The translations under genes were made by a program, and so were the position numbers. The notes beneath the pieces are model-generated. The model did no database searches. It worked only from the letters and a program-made list of their open reading frames with translations, and was not told the DNA's origin. Shown in pieces: positions 39,943 through 48,026 of a stretch of 64,000 nt of DNA; positions within the stretch are counted from its first letter, which is position 1; every line of letters begins with the position of its first letter. The stretch is from AC-32 sp963717725. GTDB taxonomy: Bacteria > Actinomycetota > Thermoleophilia > Gaiellales > Gaiellaceae. The stretch lies in NCBI GenBank assembly GCA_963717725.1, contig CAVQWS010000024.1, forward strand, positions 66,135 to 130,134, read 5' to 3'.

Positions 39943-40890
39943 TCATGCCGGCACTCCCGCCTCGCAGCGGCGGCGCAGTGCCTGCCACTCGGTCTCGACC
40001 CGCTGTTGGATCTCCTGGAGCAGCGCTTCGTTGCCGGGGCGGAACAGATGGGCGAACCGCTTCTGCGGCCGCAGCCACTCTTCGATCGGCAGCAGCTGCT
40101 CGGGCTCGTAGGTCAGCCGGTAACGGCCGTCGACCACCTCGTAAAGCGGCCAGAAGCAGCTCTCGACCGCAGCGTCGAGCAGGCTGATGCCGATTCGCGG
40201 CTCGTGCCCCCAGCCGAGCGGGCAGTTCGTCAGTACGTTCAGGAACGCCGGGCCGTCTGCTGCGGCGGCGCGCTCGACCTTCTCGCTCAGGTCCTGCCAG
40301 TGCGAGCCCGCGGCCTGCCCGACGTAGGGGACGTGGTGCGCGATCGCGATCGCCGTCATGTCCTTGCGCTGCTGCGCCTTGCCGAGGCTCTCGCGGCCCG
40401 AGGGGCTGGTCGTGGTCGAAGCTCCGAACGGCGTCGCGCCCGACCGCTGGATGCCCGTGTTCATGTACGCCTCGTTGTCGTAACAGACGAACAGGAAGCG
40501 GTGACCGCGCTCGAGGGCGCCCGACAGCGCCTGTAGGCCGATGTCGTACGTGCCGCCGTCGCCCGCAAAGACGACCACCGCCGGCTCCTCGCCCTCCGGC
40601 AAGGCGTTGCGACGCCGGAGCGCCCGCTGCGCGGCCTCGACTCCGCCGGCCACCGCCGCCGCGTTCTCGAAGGCGACGTGCATCCAGGGAACGTTCCAGG
40701 CTGTCGTCGGGAACCGCGTCGTCGCGACCTCCAGGCAGCCCGTCGCGTTGACGACCACCACCGGCCGGTCGAACGAGCCGAGCACCGTCCGGACGACCGA
40801 AGGAATTCCGCAGCCCTGGCAAAGCGAGTGGCCGCCCGCCAGCGGCGGCAGGCCATGCTCGCGGCGGGCGAGGGTCTTCAGGCGGGACAC
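39943..40890 (-). CDS. porB: Pyruvate/2-oxoacid:ferredoxin oxidoreductase, beta subunit
   Basis: The 315-residue subunit carries the thiamine pyrophosphate site (VVVFAGDGGTYDIGLQALSG) and Fe-S cysteines (HSLCQGCGIPSVVRT, NATGCLEVATT, LTNCPLGWG). With the alpha, gamma and delta chains it converts pyruvate to acetyl-CoA, passing electrons to ferredoxin. The GTG start overlaps the alpha-subunit gene by 13 nt. Confidence 0.9.
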   Translation of the reverse strand: MSRLKTLARREHGLPPLAGGHSLCQGCGIPSVVRTVLGSFDRPVVVVNATGCLEVATTRFPTTAWNVPWMHVAFENAAAVAGGVEAAQRALRRRNALPEGEEPAVVVFAGDGGTYDIGLQALSGALERGHRFLFVCYDNEAYMNTGIQRSGATPFGASTTTSPSGRESLGKAQQRKDMTAIAIAHHVPYVGQAAGSHWQDLSEKVERAAAADGPAFLNVLTNCPLGWGHEPRIGISLLDAAVESCFWPLYEVVDGRYRLTYEPEQLLPIEEWLRPQKRFAHLFRPGNEALLQEIQQRVETEWQALRRRCEAGVPA

Positions 40891-42038
40891 GGCTCACCTC
40901 GCAGGCCGACGTAGGCGCCGGCGCGCCCGGCGAAGACGTCGCGCACGTCCTGCGGGTGCAGGTCGCGGCCACCGAGGCCGTAGACGTGGCCGTCCACCCG
41001 GACCCCGGCGCCGCTCAGCACCGTGGCCAACTCGGCCCGCAGCGGCGCCGCTCCACCCGGCGAGGCCGCCCTGTCGAGCACGACCACCGACTCGACGTCC
41101 TGCAGGAGTTCGGTCACGATGGCCTCCGGGAACGGCCGGAAGGAGACGAGCTTCAGCAGCCCGACGCGCTCGCCCTCGTCGCGCAGCTCGTCGACCGCGT
41201 CCTTGATCGTCCCCGCCGAGGAGCCGAGCGCCACGAGCACCCGCTCCGCGTCGTCGAGCCGGTACCCCTCGACCGGCCCGTAGGCGCGGCCCGAAAGGCG
41301 CTCGAATTCGAGCGCGAGCTCCGGCAGCACCTCGAGCGCTGCCTCGAGCGCGGCGATCTGCTGCCGGCGCAGCTCGAAGTAGTAGTCCGGCATCGCGAAC
41401 GGCCCCTGCGTCGTCGGCCGGCCGGTGTCCAACAGCGGACATGGGATCTCATACGCGCCGACGAAGCTCGTCACCTCTGAGTCGGCGAGCAGCTCGACCG
41501 GCTCGGCGGAGTGCGTGATCGTGAACCCGTCGAGGCAGACGAGCACCGGCAGCAGCACCCCAGGGTGCTCGGCCAGCCGTGTGGCGACCACGGTCAGGTC
41601 ATACGCCTCCTGCGCGTTCTCGGCGAAGAGCTGGATGACGCCCGAGTCGCGGATCAGCATCGAGTCGGAGTGGTCGCAGTGGATGTTGATCGGCCCGGAG
41701 AGGGCGCGGTTTCCCACCGCCATCACGACCGGGGCGCGCATTGCGGCAGCGATGTAGACGACCTCCGCCATCAAGGCAAGTCCCTGCGACGAAGTGGCGG
41801 TCATCGTGCGGGCGCCGGCGAGCGCCGAGCCGATCGCAGCGCTCATCGCTGAGTGCTCCGACTCGACGTCGACGAGCTCGCCGTGCGCCCTTCCGTCCGC
41901 CGCGAACTTGGCGAAGCCTTGGATGATTGGCGTCTGCGGGGTGATCGGGTAGACGGGGACGACGTCTGGGTCGATCTGCCGCATCGCGTGCGCGACCGCC
42001 TCGCCACCGGTCAGCAATTCGAGGGTGGAGGCGCTCAC
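40878..42038 (-). CDS. porA: Pyruvate/2-oxoacid:ferredoxin oxidoreductase, alpha subunit
   Basis: The 386-residue subunit has LLTGGEAVAHAMRQIDPDVV, the hallmark PVYPITPQTPIIQGFAKFAA, ESEHSAMSAAIGSALAGART and NRALSGPINIHCDHSDSM, typical PorA. GTG 42038 overlaps the ferredoxin-subunit stop (GTGA). Separate alpha, beta, gamma and delta genes point to pyruvate or branched-chain 2-oxoacids rather than the two-subunit KorAB type; pyruvate is most likely. Confidence 0.9.
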   Translation of the reverse strand: MSASTLELLTGGEAVAHAMRQIDPDVVPVYPITPQTPIIQGFAKFAADGRAHGELVDVESEHSAMSAAIGSALAGARTMTATSSQGLALMAEVVYIAAAMRAPVVMAVGNRALSGPINIHCDHSDSMLIRDSGVIQLFAENAQEAYDLTVVATRLAEHPGVLLPVLVCLDGFTITHSAEPVELLADSEVTSFVGAYEIPCPLLDTGRPTTQGPFAMPDYYFELRRQQIAALEAALEVLPELALEFERLSGRAYGPVEGYRLDDAERVLVALGSSAGTIKDAVDELRDEGERVGLLKLVSFRPFPEAIVTELLQDVESVVVLDRAASPGGAAPLRAELATVLSGAGVRVDGHVYGLGGRDLHPQDVRDVFAGRAGAYVGLRGEPCPA

Positions 42039-42325
42039 GGCCTCCGCTCCTCGGGCACCATCGCGATCGCGTCGACCGGGCAGATCTCCGCGCAGATCTC
42101 GCAGCCCTTGCAGTGAGCGAGATCGAAGCCGTCGAACGTCGTCCCGTCCAGCCGCACCGCCGAGTCCGGGCAGTAGATCCAGCAGAGCAGGCAGTTGACG
42201 CAACTCGAGAGCTCGACTTCCGGCCTCAGGCCCGTCCGCCAGCCGCCGGTCTCCGGCCGCACGACGGTGAGTGCGTCGGCGACGCCGGCGTGCGGCAGCT
42301 CGCGCCAGGGCTTCAGCTCAGACAC
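42035..42325 (-). CDS. porD: 2-oxoacid:ferredoxin oxidoreductase delta subunit, 2[4Fe-4S] ferredoxin
   Basis: The 96-residue protein has two CxxCxxCxxxCP motifs: SSCVNCLLCWIYCPDSAVR and HCKGCEICAEICPVDAIA. It relays electrons from the TPP centre to external ferredoxin. Its start overlaps the gamma-subunit stop by 13 nt. Confidence 0.9.
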   Translation of the reverse strand: MSELKPWRELPHAGVADALTVVRPETGGWRTGLRPEVELSSCVNCLLCWIYCPDSAVRLDGTTFDGFDLAHCKGCEICAEICPVDAIAMVPEERRP

Positions 42326-42849
42326 CGGTAGCCCTCCTCGACGGCGTCGCGGACGGCGCCCTCGTCCACCTTCCCGCCCAGCACCTCGACGGCCGCGTCC
42401 TGGATGGCTTCCAGGGGCGGCTCACCGAGCGCGGCGCCAACCGCGCCGAGCATCGTCACGTTCACGAACCCGGATCCCCGCTCGCTCGCCAGTTGCGACG
42501 CCGGGACGCAGACCACGTTGCCACCCGCGAGCGCAACCGGTTCCCGCTCGGCGTTGACAAGCACGACACCGTTCTCAGCGAGGCCCTCGGTCACGGCCGC
42601 CTCGGCCGCGAGCGACGGTTCGAGCACGACGACCACGTCCGGATGCTCGACGGCGTCGTGCCGGCGGATCGGCCGGTCGGCGCTGCGGGTGTAGGCGCGC
42701 AGCGGTGCGCCGCGGCGCTCGGGCCCGTACTCGGGGAACGCCTGCACGAACCTCCCGGAGCGCAGCAGTGCCAGGGCAAGGATCTGCGAAGCCGTCTTCG
42801 CGCCCTGCCCGGCGCGGGCGTGCCACCGGATCTCGGTCAGGCCGTTCAT
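42313..42849 (-). CDS. porG: 2-oxoacid:ferredoxin oxidoreductase gamma subunit
   Basis: The 178-residue subunit begins NGLTEIRWHARAGQGAKTAS, matching the family block HGRGGQGAV, with FPEYGPERRGAPLRAYTRSA and NVTMLGAVGAAL. It completes the four-subunit enzyme. The ATG overlaps the upstream flavoprotein stop (ATGA). Confidence 0.9.
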   Translation of the reverse strand: MNGLTEIRWHARAGQGAKTASQILALALLRSGRFVQAFPEYGPERRGAPLRAYTRSADRPIRRHDAVEHPDVVVVLEPSLAAEAAVTEGLAENGVVLVNAEREPVALAGGNVVCVPASQLASERGSGFVNVTMLGAVGAALGEPPLEAIQDAAVEVLGGKVDEGAVRDAVEEGYRCLS

Positions 42850-44171
42850 CGCAGCCACTCGTGGATCGCGTGCGCCGCCCGCTTTGACTCGCGCACCGCT
42901 TCCACCACGCTCGTGCCGCCGTTGGTCACGTCCCCGCCGGCAAAAACCTTCGCGCTCGACGTTCGGCCGGTCGCGGGGTCGACGCGGACTGTTCCATCCT
43001 GTGCAAGCTCGAGATCGGAGATCCAGTCGGCGAGCTCGTGGCGGGGCTGCTGGCCGATCGCCTTGACCACCGTGTCGGCCCGGAGCGTGAGCTCGCTCTC
43101 GGGGATCGGCTCGGGCCGGCGCCGCCCGCTCGCATCGGGCTCGCCGAGGCGCATCCGGCGGCACACGACCGCCTCGACGCGCTCGGAGCCGACGATGCGG
43201 ACCGGATCGGTGAGGAACTGGAAGCGAATCCCCTCGGCGCGGGCCTCGGCCACCTCGTGCGGATACGCGGGCATCTCCGCCTCGCTGCGGCGGTAGACGA
43301 CGGTGGTCGTGGTTGCGCCGAGCCGCAAGGCTTCACGTGCCACGTCGATCGCGGTATTGCCACCGCCGACCACCACAGCGTCGTTCCCGATCTGCGGCGG
43401 CGCGCCGGTCTTGATCCGCTCGATGAAGGGAAGCGACTCCCAGACCCCGGGCAGGTCGTCCCCTGGGTAGGAGACCTGGGTGTCGGCTCCCATCCCGACG
43501 CCGAGGAAGACGGCATCCGCCTCGTCGACGATCGCCCGCAGCTCGGCAGCGCCGACGTGCGAGCCGAGCCGGAACTCGACGCCGATTCTCCTCAACGCGG
43601 CCGCTTCGTCCGGCAGCGGCTCACGCACTTGCCGGTAGGGCGCGATCGCGTACCGGACGAGGCCTCCCGTCTCTTCACGCTCGTCGAAGACCGTGACGGC
43701 GTAGCCGAGCGCGGACAGCTCGCCGGCGCAGACGAGCCCGGCGGGGCCGGCGCCGATAACCGCAACCCTTCGCCCGTTCCACGGGGCGGGCTCTCGGATC
43801 GTGGCGCCGTTCGCGAGCGCATAGTCCGTCGCGTAGCGCTGGAGCGCCGCGATCGCGATCGGCTTGCGACCGACCTCGGCCAGCACGCAGGCGCCCTCGC
43901 ACAGCACCTCGGCCGGACAAACGCGCGCGCACGTCGAACCGAGCAGGTTCTCGGCGAGGATCGTGTCGGCCGCCGCCCCGGGGTCGTCGTTTGCGATCGC
44001 ACCCACGAAGCGCGCCACGTCGACGCCCGCGGGGCAGGCGACCATGCACGGCGCGAGGGCGTGCGGGCCGCCGCACTCGAGACAGCGATCTGCTTCGAGG
44101 AGGGCGTCGTCACGCGCGAGCGGAGGATGCAGCTCATCGAAGACCGGCTCCGTCGCGGAAACGCTCATCAC
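42846..44171 (-). CDS. GltD-like NAD(P)/FAD oxidoreductase with N-terminal Fe-S domain
   Basis: The 441-residue protein matches the glutamate synthase small-subunit fold: N-terminal cysteines ECGGPHALAPCMVACPAGVD and STCARVCPAEVLCEGACV, an FAD motif VAVIGAGPAGLVCAGELSAL, an NAD(P) motif DAVVVGGGNTAIDVAREAL, and the C-terminal VFAGGDVTNGGTSVV. No glutamate synthase large subunit is next to it; instead it leads the porGDAB operon with ATGA overlap. It probably links ferredoxin or the oxidoreductase to NAD(P)H. Start may be GTG 44171 or ATG 44168. Confidence 0.85.
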   Translation of the reverse strand: MMSVSATEPVFDELHPPLARDDALLEADRCLECGGPHALAPCMVACPAGVDVARFVGAIANDDPGAAADTILAENLLGSTCARVCPAEVLCEGACVLAEVGRKPIAIAALQRYATDYALANGATIREPAPWNGRRVAVIGAGPAGLVCAGELSALGYAVTVFDEREETGGLVRYAIAPYRQVREPLPDEAAALRRIGVEFRLGSHVGAAELRAIVDEADAVFLGVGMGADTQVSYPGDDLPGVWESLPFIERIKTGAPPQIGNDAVVVGGGNTAIDVAREALRLGATTTTVVYRRSEAEMPAYPHEVAEARAEGIRFQFLTDPVRIVGSERVEAVVCRRMRLGEPDASGRRRPEPIPESELTLRADTVVKAIGQQPRHELADWISDLELAQDGTVRVDPATGRTSSAKVFAGGDVTNGGTSVVEAVRESKRAAHAIHEWLR

Positions 44172-44271
44172 GCCTCAACTTTCGCCCCGGCCGGGCTCCC
44201 GCGGCATCCGCGCGGAGGCTGAACCGGGATGTGGCTTTTCCGCAGCCGGCAAAGCGCTTACGCTGGCCAGC

Positions 44272-44988
44272 GTGCAGAGGTTGCTCCTGACGTGGTTCGA
44301 CCGGAACCGACGGCCGCTCCCCTGGCGGCAGACGCGAGATCCATACGCGATCCTCGTCTCCGAGGTGATGCTCCAGCAGACGCAGGCCTCGCGCGTCGCG
44401 CCGCGCTGGCTCGCCTGGCTCGAGCGCTGGCCCACCGCGCAGTCGCTCGCCTCCGCGGCCACTGCCGACGTGATCCGCGAGTGGCAGGGGCTCGGTTACA
44501 ACCGCCGCGCACTCAGCCTGCAGCGGGCGGCACGTGTCGTCGCCGAGCGCGGCTGGCCCGACGACCTGACCAAGCTGCCGGGTGTCGGGCCCTATACCGC
44601 CGCCGCCGTTGCCTGCTTCGCCCTCGGCCGGCCGGTACTGCCGGTGGACGTGAACGTGCGCCGCGTCCAGGAGCGCACCGGCCACGAGTTCGACCACACC
44701 TGCGCCCAGGCGCTCATGGACCTCGGCGCGACGGTCTGCATCGCCCGGGTGCCGCGCTGCGGCGAGTGCCCGCTCGCGTCGGCCTGCCCCTCGCGCGGGC
44801 AGCACTTCGAGCCGCTGCGCAAGCAGGGCCCGTTCGAGGGCTCGTTCAGGCAACGGCGGGCGCTGACCCTGCGGCTGGTGGCCGAGTCGCCGCGCCCGCT
44901 CGCCTCGCTCGATGCCGACGCCGTCCGGGCGTTGGAGCGGGACGAGCTCGTCCTGGTCGAGGACGAGCTCGTCCGTCTGCCTGCCTAG
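44272..44988 (+). CDS. mutY: A/G-specific adenine DNA glycosylase, short form
   Basis: The 238-residue protein removes adenine opposite 8-oxoguanine. It has the catalytic Glu region AILVSEVMLQQTQASRVAPR, the helix-hairpin-helix LPGVGPYTAAAVACFALG with the following catalytic Asp in VLPVDVNVRRVQ, and the Fe-S loop Cys-x6-Cys-x2-Cys-x5-Cys (CIARVPRCGECPLASAC). It lacks the C-terminal Nudix-like 8-oxoG recognition domain (usual length about 350). TACGCT lies 7 nt before the GTG. Confidence 0.87.
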   Translation: MQRLLLTWFDRNRRPLPWRQTRDPYAILVSEVMLQQTQASRVAPRWLAWLERWPTAQSLASAATADVIREWQGLGYNRRALSLQRAARVVAERGWPDDLTKLPGVGPYTAAAVACFALGRPVLPVDVNVRRVQERTGHEFDHTCAQALMDLGATVCIARVPRCGECPLASACPSRGQHFEPLRKQGPFEGSFRQRRALTLRLVAESPRPLASLDADAVRALERDELVLVEDELVRLPA

Positions 44989-45473
44989 CTCGCGAAGCCG
45001 GTCGCCATGATGTAGGCGCCGGAGCCGCCGTTCGGGTGCACCAGCACGACCGGTGCCAGACACCGTGACGGAGCCGTCACGTGCTGCCGGATCCGCGCGT
45101 CGCCATGCGACGAGAGCGGGACCGAGGCAGTCGTGAAGACCGCCACGCTCGAATCGGGCGCGCAGTAGAGCGAGACCGTAACCGTGGTCACCGGGCCCGT
45201 GTTGTTCGTCCCCGCGACCAGCAGGCCGCGGATGCGAACCTCGAAGCGTCCATGTCGTTCGAGTGTCGCCGTGCCCCTGCCGACCCACGGCACGCCTCCG
45301 CGGGTGACGTTGTGGATTGGCTGGTCGCTGAGGATGCTGCCGATCAGCCGCTGCTGCAGCAGCGGCTCATGGTGACCCCGTCCCCGGCCGCCGTGATCGG
45401 CGGCTGCGGCGGTGACGAAGACTGCGGCCGCGACGAGAACTGCGGCCAGGAAGGACCTCCTCTTGAGGCTCAT
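44985..45473 (-). CDS. Small secreted protein of unknown function
   Basis: The 162-residue precursor has a signal peptide (LKRRSFLAAVLVAAAVFVTA) and a mature region rich in Gly, His and Thr (DHGGRGRGHHEPLLQQR) followed by beta-like strands (TVTVSLYCAPDSSVAVFTTA). Similar to exported actinobacterial proteins of unknown role. ATG 45473 has a GGAGAGGAG ribosome-binding site. It overlaps the convergent mutY by 4 nt. Confidence 0.72.
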   Translation of the reverse strand: MSLKRRSFLAAVLVAAAVFVTAAAADHGGRGRGHHEPLLQQRLIGSILSDQPIHNVTRGGVPWVGRGTATLERHGRFEVRIRGLLVAGTNNTGPVTTVTVSLYCAPDSSVAVFTTASVPLSSHGDARIRQHVTAPSRCLAPVVLVHPNGGSGAYIMATGFAS

Positions 45474-45529
45474 GCTGCTCCTCTCCTCGGGATTGGTCCG
45501 TGGTACGGCGCAGGGCTCGCTTCGGTTCT

Positions 45530-46231
45530 CTAGGGCCCGGGGTGGCGCATCCAGACGTTCGGCTCGCGGTAGACGCCACGGTCCCGCTCGCGGTCGATCT
45601 CGACCGGGACGAGCGCGCCTTCGACCACGTAGCTCCCGCTCTCCGGGAACTCGAGCCCGCACCACTCCTCGAGCTCGGCCACCGTGCCCTCGGAAACGAG
45701 CGAGTCCGGGGCGATCCCGACGAGCTCCGCGCCGAGCCGCTCGTGCGCGCGCAGCCACGGGTCGAAGAGCAGTCCGTCCTCGCCCCGCCACTCGACATAG
45801 CGCTCGATCGGCGTCAGCGGATAGCGGTGCTTGAGCGTCGGGCGAACCGGCGCTACGAGCTCCCAGCCACGGGCGTGCGCGAGGCCGCGCATGTGCTCGA
45901 GCATCGTCCGCGAAAGGCCGCGCTGTTGGACGTCAGGGTCGATCAGAATCGCGATCGCGCAGAGCCGGTCGGGCTCGTCGGCGTCGAAACCGTCGCGCAG
46001 CGCGTCGCGCCAGGCGGCCGGCATCCCGGCGACCGGGATCGAGTTGCCCTCGGCCAGCATGCGACCCTCATCGATCAGCGCGAACTGGAACTCCGGCCGC
46101 TCCTCGTAGAGCCGGCCCCAGTTGGCGTTCGAGATTTCGTCGTGCATGACGATCTCCGGCCACGCGCGCCGCAGCACCTGCCGGAATGCGTCGCTGCGGC
46201 GGATCTCCGGGTCGACCTGGACGATCTTCAT
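45530..46231 (-). CDS. GNAT-like acetyltransferase
   Basis: The 233-residue protein starts KIVQVDPEIRRSDAFRQVLR and has the acetyl-CoA loop region AILIDPDVQQRGLSRTMLEH, resembling GNAT motif A (QxxGxxx), then VAPVRPTLKHRYPLTPIERY. Substrate unknown. Its ATG overlaps the ispF stop (ATGA), so it is cotranscribed with ispD-ispF. Confidence 0.75.
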   Translation of the reverse strand: MKIVQVDPEIRRSDAFRQVLRRAWPEIVMHDEISNANWGRLYEERPEFQFALIDEGRMLAEGNSIPVAGMPAAWRDALRDGFDADEPDRLCAIAILIDPDVQQRGLSRTMLEHMRGLAHARGWELVAPVRPTLKHRYPLTPIERYVEWRGEDGLLFDPWLRAHERLGAELVGIAPDSLVSEGTVAELEEWCGLEFPESGSYVVEGALVPVEIDRERDRGVYREPNVWMRHPGP

Positions 46232-46695
46232 TCGACGAGCGCGACCGCGAGCGCGGCCAGCCCTTCACCGCGCCCGGTGAAGCCGAGCTTGTCGGTGGTC
46301 GTCGCCCGCACGTTCACCCGGCCGGGCTCGACGCCCATCGCCTCGGCGAGCTTCGCTCGCATCGTTTCCCGCAGCGGCGCGATCCTCGGCTCCTCGCCGA
46401 CGAGCACGCAGTCCGCGTTCGCGAGCTCGAAGCCGGCCTCGCGCACCTGCGCGTACGCGCGTGAGAGCAGATCGATCGACGACGCGCCCTCCCACTCCGT
46501 CGCACCCGAGGGGAAGAGCGACCCGATGTCGCCCAGCCCGGCCGCGCCGAGCACCGCGTCGATCAGCGCGTGCGCGATCACGTCGCCGTCGGAGTGGCCC
46601 GCGAGCCCGCGCGGCGAGTCGATTTCGACCCCGCCGAGCACGAGCGGCACGCCCTCGACCAGCGCGTGCGCATCGACTCCAAGCCCGACTCTCAT
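46228..46695 (-). CDS. ispF: 2-C-methyl-D-erythritol 2,4-cyclodiphosphate synthase
   Basis: The 155-residue enzyme forms MEcPP in the MEP isoprenoid pathway. It begins RVGLGVDAHALVEGVPLVLG (metal ligands Asp, His), then GLAGHSDGDVIAHALIDAVL and VRATTTDKLGFTGRGEGLA. Its ATG overlaps the ispD stop by 4 nt. Confidence 0.94.
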   Translation of the reverse strand: MRVGLGVDAHALVEGVPLVLGGVEIDSPRGLAGHSDGDVIAHALIDAVLGAAGLGDIGSLFPSGATEWEGASSIDLLSRAYAQVREAGFELANADCVLVGEEPRIAPLRETMRAKLAEAMGVEPGRVNVRATTTDKLGFTGRGEGLAALAVALVE

Positions 46696-47360
46696 TCGAG
46701 CCAGCTTTCCACGAGCGCCAGGTCGTCGGCGTCGGTCACCTTCAACAGCCGCGGGTCGCCCTCGACCACCTTGATCCGGCCGCCCTGGGACTCGACGAGC
46801 GACGCGCAGTCGGTGGCCGACGAGACGTCGCCGCTCACCGCCCGGCGCAATGTGTCGGCGAGGAATGCCTGCGGTGTCTGCACCGCGACGAGGTCGTCGC
46901 GCGGCAGCGTCTCGACCACGCGGTCGCCGTCGACGCGCTTGACGGTGTCGGCGAGCGGCACCGCCGGAACGACGCCGTCCCAGCCTTCGGACAGCGGCGC
47001 CAGCACGCGCTCGATCACTTCCTCGGGCAGCAGCGGCCGTGCGACGTCGTGGACGAGCACGACTGCGGCCTCCTCCGGCACCTCCTCGAGCGCGAGCCGC
47101 ACCGACTCGGAGCGCGACTCGCCGCCGGTGACGGCCGAGCTGACCTTCGTCGCGGCGATCTCCTCGGCGACCAGGATCGACGGCTCCTCCCAGTCGGGCG
47201 GAGCGGCGATCACGATCGCGTCGATCCAGCCGGACTCCTCGAGCCGCTCCAGCGACTCGGCGAGCAGCGGACGGCCGCCGAGGCGCGCGAATGCCTTCGG
47301 CCGGTCGGAGCCGAGCCGCTCGCCGCGGCCTGCCGCAGCGAGAACCGCCCAGACCGACAC
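46692..47360 (-). CDS. ispD: 2-C-methyl-D-erythritol 4-phosphate cytidylyltransferase
   Basis: The 222-residue enzyme couples CTP and MEP. It has VLAAAGRGERLGSDRPKAFA (nucleotide loop), VLVHDVARPLLPEEVIERVL, and VAVQTPQAFLADTLRRAV, followed by VVEGDPRLLKVTDADDLALV. GTG start. It follows carD by 9 bp, forming carD-ispD-ispF-GNAT. Confidence 0.93.
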   Translation of the reverse strand: MSVWAVLAAAGRGERLGSDRPKAFARLGGRPLLAESLERLEESGWIDAIVIAAPPDWEEPSILVAEEIAATKVSSAVTGGESRSESVRLALEEVPEEAAVVLVHDVARPLLPEEVIERVLAPLSEGWDGVVPAVPLADTVKRVDGDRVVETLPRDDLVAVQTPQAFLADTLRRAVSGDVSSATDCASLVESQGGRIKVVEGDPRLLKVTDADDLALVESWLE

Positions 47361-47369
47361 GAACTGAGC

Positions 47370-47894
47370 TTAGGCGGTAGCGGCGACCTTGGCGGTCGGC
47401 TTCTTCTTCTTGCCGCCGCGCGCGAGGACGCCGTCGAGCCACTCGGCCGCTTCGTCCTCGTCCATCTCCTTGGCGTACATCAGCTCGGAGGCGAGGATCT
47501 TCTTCGCCTTCACGAACATCTGCTTCTCGCCCGTGGAGAGGCCCTTCTCGTGGTCGCGGAGCGAGAGGTTCCGCACCACCTCGGCGAGCTCGAAGATGTC
47601 GCCGGTCTTCATCTTGTCGCGGTTGTGCTTGAAGCGGCGGTTCCAGTTCTTCGGCATCGTCGTGCCGCTGCCCGTCAGCGCCTTCAGCACCTTCGAAACC
47701 ATCTGTTCGTCGATCACCTTCCGCAGCCCGACTCGGTCGGCATTGTCGGCTGGGACGTTCACCGTCATGTCGTTGTGAAGAATCTTGATCGTCAGGTACT
47801 CGCGCTTCTCTCCCAGCACCTCGCGCGTTTCCTTCTTGACGACCGTTCCTGCGCCGTGGTGTGGGTACACCACCTTGTCGCCGACCTTGTACAA
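47370..47894 (-). CDS. carD: CarD-family transcriptional regulator (RNA polymerase-binding)
   Basis: The 174-residue protein starts YKVGDKVVYPHHGAGTVVKK (CarD_CdnL_TRCF RNA-polymerase interaction domain) and has the helical DNA-binding part (VVRNLSLRDHEKGLSTGEKQ, then FVKAKKILASELMYAKEM) and a Lys-rich tail. CarD stabilises open complexes and is essential in mycobacteria. TTG is the start, supported by GGGGAGG 7 nt upstream. The 132-bp gap before it holds a short hairpin (CGGG-GATTTT-CCCG) and no gene. Confidence 0.93.
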   Translation of the reverse strand: MYKVGDKVVYPHHGAGTVVKKETREVLGEKREYLTIKILHNDMTVNVPADNADRVGLRKVIDEQMVSKVLKALTGSGTTMPKNWNRRFKHNRDKMKTGDIFELAEVVRNLSLRDHEKGLSTGEKQMFVKAKKILASELMYAKEMDEDEAAEWLDGVLARGGKKKKPTAKVAATA

Positions 47895-48026
47895 CGCCGT
47901 GCCTCCCCGTTCGAAGTTGGCTTATCCGCAACGAAGCCGGCGGGTGACGCTTCCGCCGGCAAGCCCTCATAGTCTAGCAAAAATCGCTGGAAACGGCCCC
48001 TTTTTCGGGAAAATCCCCGCTCAGGG

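Noticed and set aside
46461..47972. 503-codon plus-strand frame
   Set aside because: Antisense to ispF, ispD and carD, all of which are intact.
47998..48026. Hairpin CGGG-GATTTT-CCCG between disA and carD as a terminator
   Set aside because: Only 4 bp of stem and no downstream T-run on the gene strand.
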